Origin: Candidatus Bathyarchaeota archaeon
GTDB lineage: Archaea > Thermoproteota > Bathyarchaeia > Bathyarchaeales > DTEX01
DNA length: 33,826 nucleotides
Assembly: GCA_021158305.1 (NCBI GenBank)
Contig: JAGGUU010000152.1
Coordinates: 1 to 33,826, forward strand
Reading direction: 5' to 3'
Within the stretch, counting starts at the first letter, position 1. Each line of letters starts with the position of its first letter. This document shows, piece after piece, positions 1-7,989 of the stretch. The notes beneath the pieces are model-generated. The model was given only the letters and a program-made list of their open reading frames with translations, was not told the origin of the DNA and did not search any database. Position numbers and translations under genes: made by a program.

Positions 1-301
1 CTGAAGAATAATACATCACAAAAGTTGTCCCTGTAGTATATCCCTTCACCACGCGGATCCTACTTACATCCACGCCGTCTTCTCTGAGTTTCTCTATTAG
101 AAGCGTGCCGAAATCATCATCTCCAACAGCCCCTATGAATCCCGATTTTAATCCTAGTTTCGCCGCAGTATCTATAAAGATTGCAGGTGCACCGCTCGGA
201 TATGGTCCAAGGTATACTGCAGGCACATTGTGGGGTACATCTCGGTCTTTCCGCATTATCTCAACCAATATCTCGCCCAGACTTACTACTTCAAAATGCA
301 T
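1..301 (-). CDS. PfkB-family sugar kinase, N-terminal part (cut by window edge)
   Basis: The reverse strand encodes about 100 residues beginning MHFEVVSLGEILVEIM, running off the left edge of the window. The Gly-Glu near residue 10 and a segment reading YPSGAPAIFIDTAAKLGLKS then GFIGAVGDDDFG match the N-terminal substrate-binding lobe of PfkB/ribokinase-family kinases (the G-G-A-N-like and G-x-D-x-x-G motifs). These use ATP to phosphorylate sugars (fructose, KDG) or nucleosides; the C-terminal catalytic part that would tell which is outside the window. The ATG at 299-301 is the only sensible start: no in-frame start lies closer upstream, and an ATTTAAATT TATA-like box sits 35 bp upstream. The SD is weak, so the leader is probably short. 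Family confidence is high, substrate unknown. Confidence 0.85.
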   Translation of the reverse strand, partial: MHFEVVSLGEILVEIMRKDRDVPHNVPAVYLGPYPSGAPAIFIDTAAKLGLKSGFIGAVGDDDFGTLLIEKLREDGVDVSRIRVVKGYTTGTTFVMYYSS

Positions 302-335
302 CGTGTATTCACATAAAATTGCTGTAGAGATTCAG

Positions 336-344
336 AATTTAAAT
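336..344 (-). promoter_or_regulatory. TATA-like box of the PfkB-family kinase gene
   Basis: ATTTAAATT read on the minus strand, 35 bp before the ATG at 301. This spacing predicts transcription starting about 10 nt before the start codon. Confidence 0.45.
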
Positions 345-416
345 AGTTATTTACCTAAAGGGTAAAGATCTCTCCAGAATAATTTTTCTCGCTGGAAAGG
401 GAAGATCTTTAATTTT

Positions 417-3416
417 CTATTCTCCTATTATCCTTTCCTTATTCTTCACCCAGTACATCATCATATCGAATATCAAGTCCACGGTTCTTTCAATAACGCT
501 CTCCGGCATTCCAGGACTAGCAGGTTCACATATCAACTTCACACGATAATAATCTTCCCGAGGATGCTTGGTCATAATGAGCGTGTTTTTGGTTCCCCTC
601 CTACCACCAGCAACTTGGAAGTAATAGTCAAACTTGATGGAGCGAACAAGTTCTTTCTTAATGTTTTCAATCTCTGGAGTTTCCTCAATATTTTCTATTC
701 TCTCCATGTATCCTATTCTTAGATCATTTAAGCTGCTTAGAACATAACTTACAAAAAATTCTATCTCATTAGTCTTAACCTTCACGGGCATGCTGAGCTC
801 CCTTGCTTGATAAACCTTGAATATTTTTTCTCTACGCTCTTTCGCCTCCCTTTCAGGTAGCTTAAGTCTCTTAATCTTTGATGGAGTATAGGTGCTGATC
901 GCCAAGTATGCCGGCCTCACAGCGGATAATATAGAGGCTATTATGGCTATTGCGAACGCGATTGCACTCCAATACCACTCTATTTTTTCACGAACCATAA
1001 GATCCTGCTGTAATAATACCATGATTCTGTAGAATCCGAGACCGAATAAATAGCCTAAGCTTCCACCAACCATGCCGAGGATGACAGCTTCAGCTAGGAA
1101 TATTAGTCCAATATGGGTTGGATTAAGCCCAAGCATTAAAAGTATTCTTATCTCTTTTCTTCTCTCATAGACGCTGTTTAACATAACCATTCCTGTGTTC
1201 AAACCAGCCATTACCAAGGGAATCAGAAGCTCAGTTGCACCCTTAATCTCGACATAAGAGTCTATATAGAAATGCGTAAGAGAGCGACTTGAAGAAACAA
1301 AAACATCATAGTCAAAAACGTAAAGCAGATACTTAATTATTGATTTCATATCTGCTTGATTTCCTATTTGGAAAACTATCTCTGAGAGAGTAGCGAATTG
1401 AGGCATCTCTTGGCGGCCTACTATCTTTGCAATATTCTTCAAATCCTCAGCGGTCTTCCAATTCATTATTATGACTTCCGTGCTATTGCAGACTCTCAAG
1501 GTGTTGTTTGAGAATATTCGAATGGGTCCATATGGCTGTCCATCTAGATCAATAAGGTTCTCGTATTCATCGCCGTTGAATATTCCTTTAACAGTAAAGT
1601 TCCCTGAAACCCCCGAAACTCCCTGTATATGTAGAGTTACAGTTTCGTTGGCCTTTACGTCCAAGATGCTGGCTAGCTTAGAGCTTATCAATATTTCTTC
1701 TTTATTATTCTCGTCCAGAAAGTCTCCTTCCGTAATGATCTTGTCTAAAGGAATATATTTTGTCTCATTAACGGGATCTATCCCTAAAATACCATAGATT
1801 AAAGCTGTACTTCCAGTTCTCGGATTCTTGATCAAAGCGATGGGGCGGGAACTTGGAAGATTTTCAATTCTAATAGCTATATTTTTCATCTCTATTATCT
1901 TCGAAAGAACTTGCGGATCATCCATTCTGAGGGGTAAGAAGAGCAGAGTCTTGTTAACCATTCTTTTCACAAGTATTCCATTAGATGGAGGGGTGATGTT
2001 AATTCTCTCAGATACTATGCCGAAGACTCTCCCGAAAGACGTTAAAGACGTGAAGGCTAAAATGAGAATAGCTATTGAAAGTATCGTAAAGAAACCCCGT
2101 ATCTTCCTACGTTTTATCTGTCTCTTCCCCATCGAAAATATTACTGAAATCGCGCTTCTCCACGACACTTCACCCTCAATAGTTCTTTCCTTCCAAACAC
2201 GTGGAATTCCAAAGATGAATGCTAAAACGATTATAATGGAAGCCACGGACGATCCGATGAATAACGAGCTATTTTCTTCAATGATTATATGGGCGCCAGG
2301 ATACAGGAAGTATAGCAAAACCAAGTAGATGATGTAGATTACTATGCATGAGATAATCTTTCCCTTTTCTTTCTCAAAAAGGAAGAGAGCTAATACAGCG
2401 CTGAATACTGCCATAATTGCTGAGAGATAAACGGCGCCGGTTTTACTAGCCATGTACATATACTGAATAGTCATTAAGATTAGATCCATCTGTTTAAGTT
2501 CCGATCTTAAAATGGACCAAACTTTTAAGTAATCATCATCATTCTTTGCTTGAGCGAGAAGAGAATCCGCTTCCATTATTCTCCTATACGAATTCATTAT
2601 TCTTCTTTTTTCATCAAAAACTACGAAGCCGACGCTCTGTGCATCATTAATCTGAGAAATGGTCTCGTTAAATTTTGAGCGAACCGTGTCAAGTCCATTT
2701 CTCAGAGTATAATCCGATATCAGAATTGAAGATTTGGCGCCTTGAGGAAGATTAAATGCTACAGATCCATTGTATAAGATTATATCCTTTCTAATCATAC
2801 CTTTCCGAGATCTTAAGAAAATGTAAACTTCAGTTTTCACAATAACCGGCGTATCCGCTGGCACTATAACTAGGTTGCTGCCAAGTCCTAGAAACCATGC
2901 ATGGACGGAAGACCCGTACTCATCCACCATGCCGGGAACTATATTTAATCTTGATCCATCCTCCCCTAATACTTTAAGAGTGAACGTGCCTTTACGTTCG
3001 GGGCTTGGAGACTGAACAAGATACCATGAACCTTTCAGTTCGATCAATGCTCCCGGAACAAGTGCAAAATCAACCTTCTTCTCCCACGAATCCATTTTGA
3101 TTATCTTAACTGTTGGAACATAATCCACATTTTTTTGGGTGAAGTTTCCCCTGAAAGCGTAAATGTAGTATGATCTACCCCAGATTATGAATGGTCCGGA
3201 GATATTGTAGAATCCATTCTTGTCAGTAAAGAATTTGTACGACTCCAGACACCATGCAAGAATTATTGTTGCATTGGGAATAGGCTTTCCCGTTTTAAAA
3301 TCGACGACTCTGCCATAAATTCTCGGCGTGGCACGTGGAGCCGCATAGATGCTTATGCATGGCTGAAGTAACATAAGCATGAAAAGAAGTGATGCCAAGC
3401 GAATCCAAGTTTTCAA
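417..3416 (-). CDS. FtsX/MacB-type permease with N-terminal carboxypeptidase-regulatory-like domain
   Basis: A protein of about 999 residues, very long for an FtsX-like permease (usually 380-850). Order: signal peptide (MKTWIRLASLLFMLMLLQP), a carboxypeptidase-regulatory-like beta domain (IYGRVVDFKTGKPIPNATI), an extracellular region, about three membrane segments near residues 330-410, then an FtsX/MacB module. That module has a first helix near 440-465, a large extracellular domain to about 730, and three further helices to about 865 that include the VMLNSVYERRKEIRILLMLG segment typical of FtsX. A soluble tail of about 120 residues follows. Start: the longest frame begins at TTG 3431, but a GGAGG lies just after that codon and 8 nt before the in-frame TTG at 3416, so I chose 3416. 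No ABC ATPase partner is adjacent. Probably a lipoprotein-export or mechanotransmission-type permease; substrate unknown. Confidence 0.85.
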   Translation of the reverse strand: MKTWIRLASLLFMLMLLQPCISIYAAPRATPRIYGRVVDFKTGKPIPNATIILAWCLESYKFFTDKNGFYNISGPFIIWGRSYYIYAFRGNFTQKNVDYVPTVKIIKMDSWEKKVDFALVPGALIELKGSWYLVQSPSPERKGTFTLKVLGEDGSRLNIVPGMVDEYGSSVHAWFLGLGSNLVIVPADTPVIVKTEVYIFLRSRKGMIRKDIILYNGSVAFNLPQGAKSSILISDYTLRNGLDTVRSKFNETISQINDAQSVGFVVFDEKRRIMNSYRRIMEADSLLAQAKNDDDYLKVWSILRSELKQMDLILMTIQYMYMASKTGAVYLSAIMAVFSAVLALFLFEKEKGKIISCIVIYIIYLVLLYFLYPGAHIIIEENSSLFIGSSVASIIIVLAFIFGIPRVWKERTIEGEVSWRSAISVIFSMGKRQIKRRKIRGFFTILSIAILILAFTSLTSFGRVFGIVSERINITPPSNGILVKRMVNKTLLFLPLRMDDPQVLSKIIEMKNIAIRIENLPSSRPIALIKNPRTGSTALIYGILGIDPVNETKYIPLDKIITEGDFLDENNKEEILISSKLASILDVKANETVTLHIQGVSGVSGNFTVKGIFNGDEYENLIDLDGQPYGPIRIFSNNTLRVCNSTEVIIMNWKTAEDLKNIAKIVGRQEMPQFATLSEIVFQIGNQADMKSIIKYLLYVFDYDVFVSSSRSLTHFYIDSYVEIKGATELLIPLVMAGLNTGMVMLNSVYERRKEIRILLMLGLNPTHIGLIFLAEAVILGMVGGSLGYLFGLGFYRIMVLLQQDLMVREKIEWYWSAIAFAIAIIASILSAVRPAYLAISTYTPSKIKRLKLPEREAKERREKIFKVYQARELSMPVKVKTNEIEFFVSYVLSSLNDLRIGYMERIENIEETPEIENIKKELVRSIKFDYYFQVAGGRRGTKNTLIMTKHPREDYYRVKLICEPASPGMPESVIERTVDLIFDMMMYWVKNKERIIGE

Positions 3417-3562
3417 CTGCTTTTCCTCCAAGGATGAGAAAGTTTACTTAAAACCCCGAATTTTATCTTTTTAACTTTTTCGCGGATCAGCATTAAAATT
3501 AATGCCCAATGTCCTAAGCATAATTAATCATTAAGTAGTTAATGAAATATGACTGATCAGAA

Positions 3563-4285
3563 ATGAGCCGTGTGGTTTTAATGGTCAAGAAATCATTATT
3601 TTTAATTCTGGCTCTGGGATTTACTATAGGTTTCTTAGCTGGACACGTATGCCAGAAAAGCGCATTTGACGAGCTTACTCAGCAAATAGCAGATTTGGAA
3701 AGGAGAAACCAAGATTTAACCAAGTGGCTTCAAGGAAACATATCGCTATACGAAGAGAGAATAGCCATCTTAAAAGATGAGGCGAAACAGATCGCAAATG
3801 AGGCTGCCTCCCTACGTTCCCGCCTAAAGATTCTACAAAGCCAAGCAAATACCACGGTGCTTGGAATATATTTCAGCCCTAAAGGCGGATGCGAAGCTCA
3901 AATCATCTGGTGGATAAACAGAGCAAACATATCAATTCATATATTAATCTATAGTTTCACGCTGGATTCGATAAGTGACGAGCTAATCAATGCTTATAAT
4001 CGAGGAGTAGACGTAAAAGTCGTATTTGAAAAGAATCAAGTGACAAAGCATAGCGAGTATCAAAAGCTAAAAGCAGCCGGGGTGCCAGTGCGTAACGATA
4101 CGAATCCTGGGCTCATGCATAACAAAGTTATGATTATTGATGGAAAGATAGTCTTGACGGGGAGTTTTAACTGGTCAGTGAGTGCAGAGAAGAAGAATAA
4201 TGAGAATCTTATAGTAATAAGAAGTCTCTATGTTGCCAGAGTATACGAGGAAGAATTTGATAAGATATGGAACAACAGCGTCTAG
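3563..4285 (+). CDS. Membrane-anchored phospholipase D-family nuclease (single HKD motif)
   Basis: A 240-residue protein with an N-terminal hydrophobic segment (about residues 10-28), a coiled coil of heptad character (about 33-97) and a single PLD domain. The HKD motif is H186-N-K188-x4-D193, followed by the conserved G-S-F-N-W-S at 200-205 and N213-E214. One HKD per chain and this size match the Nuc/EDTA-resistant nuclease branch, which dimerises to form one active site and cleaves DNA without metal. The coiled coil could serve that dimerisation. The anchor is expected to place the catalytic domain outside the cell. An alternative ATG at codon 7 (MVKKSLF) is possible; the SD is weak for both. 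It is divergent from the FtsX gene and 235 bp upstream of the pilus operon on the same strand. Lipid hydrolysis is the alternative role. Confidence 0.85.
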   Translation: MSRVVLMVKKSLFLILALGFTIGFLAGHVCQKSAFDELTQQIADLERRNQDLTKWLQGNISLYEERIAILKDEAKQIANEAASLRSRLKILQSQANTTVLGIYFSPKGGCEAQIIWWINRANISIHILIYSFTLDSISDELINAYNRGVDVKVVFEKNQVTKHSEYQKLKAAGVPVRNDTNPGLMHNKVMIIDGKIVLTGSFNWSVSAEKKNNENLIVIRSLYVARVYEEEFDKIWNNSV

Positions 4286-4520
4286 AGAAGAAATCTTCAA
4301 GATGTGCTGATTTAAAATCAATAATTCAGAGATTTATTTTTCCTTCAAAAATCATTAATATACCACGGTGACTACTCTTGGTTCAGACGTAGAATTCAGA
4401 TAGAGAATTCGGTCTATCAATCGCGTTTAAGAAGAGGGCACTATATTCTGTCTGTATAGGATGTATACGCACAAATCAAAATATCGCATCCCAAGCTCAT
4501 CACTTCTCCAGTGAGAGATA

Positions 4521-5081
4521 ATGAGGATTCAAATAAGCGATGAAAAGGCGCTCAGCACAGTAGTTACGACGTTAATAATCCTCGTCGTCTCCGTTCTATT
4601 AGCAGGAGTCGTAACAATGTACGCGATAAACATCACATCCACACGAACGCAACAGGAAGACTTAAGACTATCAAAACAAGCTATATGGGTTTACTCTTCC
4701 GGAACAGCATATGCAGCGCTTGTCATCGATAATGTTGGAGGAAGAGATGTTGTCATAGATAAGATACAGGTTAGAGGTGTTGAAGCTTCCTGGTCAAACG
4801 TGTACTATCTAAGGCTAGGATCAACATTCTCCACTTCGCTTAACTGCCCCGCAGAATCTCCCTCCTGGACCAACTTCCAATACACTGGGTCGACTCAAGG
4901 AAACTTCACGCAAGCTACCCAAGATATTCCATTAGCTTCCGGAGACACTCTTGTAATCTACATTACAAGTCCAGATAGTATAAGCCCTAACGATATCGGA
5001 ACAACTACAGGCATAACGGTCTTCACCGAGAATGCTCAATACTATGTGGAATGCAACGTCAAGGCAGCGGAAACCGCGTAA
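4521..5081 (+). CDS. Type IV pilin-like protein (probable major pilin)
   Basis: A 186-residue protein with a class III (type IV pilin) signal peptide. A short charged leader ends Asp-Glu-Lys-Ala, then comes LSTVVTTLIILVVSVLLAG. The predicted prepilin peptidase cut is after Ala10, leaving a hydrophobic N-terminal helix of the kind that packs in the pilus core. The rest is Ser/Thr/Asn-rich and beta-rich, typical of archaeal pilins. It is the first gene of a co-directional series that includes an ATPase and a TadC-like platform. A T6 run 35 nt after its stop, with the next gene 66 nt away, fits a highly expressed pilin with partial readthrough. Named as pilin by signal peptide and context; the sequence beyond the helix is not diagnostic. 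Confidence 0.8.
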   Translation: MRIQISDEKALSTVVTTLIILVVSVLLAGVVTMYAINITSTRTQQEDLRLSKQAIWVYSSGTAYAALVIDNVGGRDVVIDKIQVRGVEASWSNVYYLRLGSTFSTSLNCPAESPSWTNFQYTGSTQGNFTQATQDIPLASGDTLVIYITSPDSISPNDIGTTTGITVFTENAQYYVECNVKAAETA

Positions 5082-5115
5082 ATGAATCATCGATGACATT
5101 GCTTTCCCTCCTCCC

Positions 5116-5121
5116 TTTTTT
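5116..5121 (+). terminator. T6 run after the pilin gene
   Basis: CCC followed by six T residues lies 35 nt after the pilin stop and before the next gene of the operon. Archaeal RNA polymerase terminates at T-runs without needing a hairpin, so this could reduce transcription of the downstream machinery relative to the pilin. Short for a strong terminator. Confidence 0.35.
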
Positions 5122-5147
5122 ATCCTTTAACTTGATGGTGAAGGATT

Positions 5148-5951
5148 ATGAAAGGCAATAATTCAAATAAAGGTCTCGCAACCCCCGTTTCACTCTCATT
5201 TCTAATCTTCTCATTTACTATCCTTACGGTGGCAACGTATTATGTTTCCATCTCTTCGGTAGGTGTGAAATCAAGTAGAGTCAAATACGCCGCGGCTAAG
5301 CAAGATATGCTATTCTTAGAAAATGCGATCCGCTCAGTAAGCTGGTCTCCCGGATCCTCCGTGGTTAAAGAGTTTCGCGGCTATGGAGGAAAGTTCGAGA
5401 CGTATCCTAGTGATCGTATGCTGACAATAAATGTTTCAATAGGATCTTCATCAGAGATTGTCTTTAACTCCTCAATCGGATATTTGAGATATGAAGTTCC
5501 ATCAACTGACATTAATGAGGTTGGATTGTATCTGCGTGGTGATGCTAATCCGGTTGTGAATCAGAGCTTTCTAGGAATGGCTCAAATGTATATACGGATT
5601 CATAATGATTCTCAAGAAATCTATCTGGGTTATCGGCCCCTCGTAACTTCTTTCACCAGTTCCTTGCAGAATGAGCAAATAAACGTCATTAGAATATTCA
5701 TTATCAACCTGAATTCTTCAGAGGATCTTCTTTTTACCGGCGGATTCCGATTAAGGATTTGTTGCTTGAATATTACAAGCTGCGTTAAAACATATAATTT
5801 GACAGAACCAGTTTCCTCGGCCAGTATTAAAGTGACAATTGATGGGGAAACCAAGGAGGTTACTTCGCCGCTTTCAAGCGGAGAGAACTTCACTTTTGTT
5901 AGGCTTGAGATACTCGTTTGTAACGTGAAGGTGGAGGAGGTAAGCGTATAA
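5148..5951 (+). CDS. Pilin-like bitopic surface protein with class III signal peptide
   Basis: A 267-residue protein beginning MKGNNSNKG then LATPVSLSFLIFSFTILTVA. The Lys-Gly followed by a hydrophobic stretch is a recognisable prepilin-peptidase site (cut after Gly9). A large beta-rich outer domain follows with many N-glycosylation sequons (NVS, NSS, NQS, NDS, NIT, NLT, NFT) and a Cys pair (RICCLN). Its stop overlaps the next start in a TAATG. Probably a minor pilin or pseudopilin. It is not recognisable to me as a named family. Confidence 0.75.
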   Translation: MKGNNSNKGLATPVSLSFLIFSFTILTVATYYVSISSVGVKSSRVKYAAAKQDMLFLENAIRSVSWSPGSSVVKEFRGYGGKFETYPSDRMLTINVSIGSSSEIVFNSSIGYLRYEVPSTDINEVGLYLRGDANPVVNQSFLGMAQMYIRIHNDSQEIYLGYRPLVTSFTSSLQNEQINVIRIFIINLNSSEDLLFTGGFRLRICCLNITSCVKTYNLTEPVSSASIKVTIDGETKEVTSPLSSGENFTFVRLEILVCNVKVEEVSV

Positions 5952-6415
5952 TGCCTTCAAACTCTATTGATTACCTTCATTCTTTGTTGGCATTATCTAT
6001 TATTGGCATAATATTAACAGCGGCAATAAACTCCTACTGTGGATTGCTAAAGCGGTCATCTGAGATAAAAGAACTCAAAAACGTGTTAGAGAGGATTGAG
6101 TCTAAAGTCACCTATGCGTTGTTGCTTCTCACAGAAAACAACGCCACATTGACTCTGAAATTCCAGATGCCATCAAGGATCGGAAGTCAGTATTATTGGA
6201 TTCGAATAGCTAACGATTCTTCCTCGGCATGGATCGAGGGCGGTTTTGGCATCAACTCTAGAACAGAAGGGTGGGAATACCGCATCTATCTGCCCAGAAA
6301 GGTATATGCCTCCGGAACCTTTGAGAGTCGATACTCAATAGCTCAACTTAACTGCTCGATTAAGGGTGATGTTCCCCAAATAGTGTTAGGGAGGAAAGAC
6401 AATGCTGAAGCGTAA
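5951..6415 (+). CDS. Small bitopic membrane protein of the pilus locus
   Basis: A 154-residue protein with one membrane helix at about residues 10-28 (LLALSIIGIILTAAI), a short helical segment with heptad character (SEIKELKNVLERIESKV) and a small beta-rich outer domain. There is no Lys/Arg-Gly site before the helix, so processing by the pilin peptidase is doubtful. The architecture, an N-terminal helix then an amphipathic helix then a beta domain, is that of a pseudopilin. The start is preceded by GGAGGAGG with good spacing. The gene overlaps the previous stop by 3 nt and the ATPase gene by 14 nt, so translation is coupled. Confidence 0.75.
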   Translation: MPSNSIDYLHSLLALSIIGIILTAAINSYCGLLKRSSEIKELKNVLERIESKVTYALLLLTENNATLTLKFQMPSRIGSQYYWIRIANDSSSAWIEGGFGINSRTEGWEYRIYLPRKVYASGTFESRYSIAQLNCSIKGDVPQIVLGRKDNAEA

Positions 6416-7988
6416 GAAAAGGAAGGAGAGAAAGAAACCGCGTGAGAATCTTTCAGTAGAGGATTTGATATCTGCATTGAAAGTTAAGCGAAAACCAGTC
6501 TCCGGTGATGTTCAAATACTCGACAATTATCCTTTGAAGCCACCGTTCTCCTACGCCCTAATAATCAAGGAGAAAGATACTGGAGATATTTCTTATATTG
6601 TAGACGAGATTCCATTTGACGATCGAGAGAAAGAGGCCTATGTAAAGATAAAGGAGATTCTCGAGGCAAATCTTGAAGCTCCGCTAGAAGGAGAAAGCCC
6701 TCTGGAATCATTCAGGAGACAGTTTCCCAAGATTATTGAGAAGCATAAGAATCTATTGAAGGGTCTATCGAGTATTAGCATGAGGAAGATCGAGTACTAC
6801 TTGGAGAGAAACATAGCTGGATATGGAAAGATAGATTCCTTAATGGCTGATCCAAATATAGAAGATATAAGCTGTAGCGGCGTCGGTAGACCCATATATC
6901 TCTGGCATAGAAAATACGAGAACATAAAAACCAACATATTTTTTGACGATAAGGAAGAGTTAGACAATTTCGTTATGAAGCTGGTTCATAGAGCGGGAAA
7001 ACACGTTAGCGTAGCATACCCAACCGTCGATGCTACTCTGCCTGGAAAGCATAGACTTGCCGTCTATTATAGGAATGAGGTTACTCCCTTAGGAACAAGC
7101 TTTACGATAAGAAAGTTTAGAGAAGATCCGCTATCAATCATCGACTTAATCAATAATGAGACTATCAGCCTAGAGGTGGCAACGTATCTTTGGCTTCTAT
7201 GCGAGAACAAGTTTTCGTCGATGATAATAGGCGCTACTGGCGCGGGCAAGACGACAGCGCTGAACGCTATCGCCAGCTTGATTCATCCTGAACAGAAGAT
7301 AATAACGGTGGAAGAAGTCGCTGAAATAAATCTTCTAAGGGACAACTGGGTCTCAACTATTGCTCGTGCAGGCTTCGGCGTGGAAGGCGCTGGAGAGATC
7401 TCCCTCTATAGCTTGATAAAGGCGGCTGTGCGACATAGGCCTGACTGGATAATTGTGGGGGAGGTTCGAGGCGAGGAAGCATATGTTCTATTTCAAGCCT
7501 TAGCCACTGGACATGGCGGGCTCTGCACTATGCATGCTGAAGATGCTGAAACAGCCATAAAGAGACTAACACAGCCTCCTATGAACATACCGGATAACAT
7601 CATTCCATTGATGAACTGCGTGATCTCAGTTAAGCATGTTAAGGCTCCCATCCTAGTCGGTTATGAGCGGCGCCGCTCTAGAAGAAAATTTGTCAAGGTC
7701 TCGGAGATTATAGACGCCGGACGGATTCATGACGTCTTTACATGGGACAGTTCCTCTGACGAATACATTGACGATCTTCAAAATAGCTATTTATTTGCTA
7801 AGATAGCTGATAAATGGAGTCTTCCAGTAAAATACGTTCATGAGGAATTTGAACGGCGGAAGAACGTGCTTAGATACTTATTAGCGAAGAACATAAGGAG
7901 CTGCCGGGAAATCGCAAAGTTCCTCACAAGATTCTACAATGATCCTGAAGCGATCTATGAAGAAGCGATGAGTATAGGAGGAGTCTAA
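6402..7988 (+). CDS. Type II/IV secretion (GspE/VirB11-family) ATPase of an archaeal pilus
   Basis: A 528-residue secretion ATPase. The charged N-terminus is Lys/Arg-rich; a regulatory domain spans about residues 100-240 (including NIAGYGKIDSLMADPNIEDI, typical of the family). Walker A is GATGAGKT at 277-284, Walker B is WIIVGEVRGEE at about 349-359, and the His box is TGHGGLCTMHAE at 369-380. This hexameric motor powers pilus assembly at the cytoplasmic side and pairs with the TadC-like platform encoded 1 nt downstream. An SD GGAGG lies 8 nt before the ATG. The absence of a neighbouring ArlH-type protein argues against an archaellum motor. All catalytic motifs are intact. Confidence 0.95.
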   Translation: MLKRKKRKERKKPRENLSVEDLISALKVKRKPVSGDVQILDNYPLKPPFSYALIIKEKDTGDISYIVDEIPFDDREKEAYVKIKEILEANLEAPLEGESPLESFRRQFPKIIEKHKNLLKGLSSISMRKIEYYLERNIAGYGKIDSLMADPNIEDISCSGVGRPIYLWHRKYENIKTNIFFDDKEELDNFVMKLVHRAGKHVSVAYPTVDATLPGKHRLAVYYRNEVTPLGTSFTIRKFREDPLSIIDLINNETISLEVATYLWLLCENKFSSMIIGATGAGKTTALNAIASLIHPEQKIITVEEVAEINLLRDNWVSTIARAGFGVEGAGEISLYSLIKAAVRHRPDWIIVGEVRGEEAYVLFQALATGHGGLCTMHAEDAETAIKRLTQPPMNIPDNIIPLMNCVISVKHVKAPILVGYERRRSRRKFVKVSEIIDAGRIHDVFTWDSSSDEYIDDLQNSYLFAKIADKWSLPVKYVHEEFERRKNVLRYLLAKNIRSCREIAKFLTRFYNDPEAIYEEAMSIGGV

Positions 7989-7989
7989 A

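Noticed and set aside
1828..2328. 166-codon plus-strand open frame over the FtsX gene
   Set aside because: Antisense to a clear membrane-protein gene; no domain, no SD, sequence is the shadow of the hydrophobic coding strand.
4391..4415. Repeated AGAATTC motifs before the pilus operon
   Set aside because: Two close copies of a short self-palindromic hexamer, without symmetry or spacing of an operator; chance is likely.
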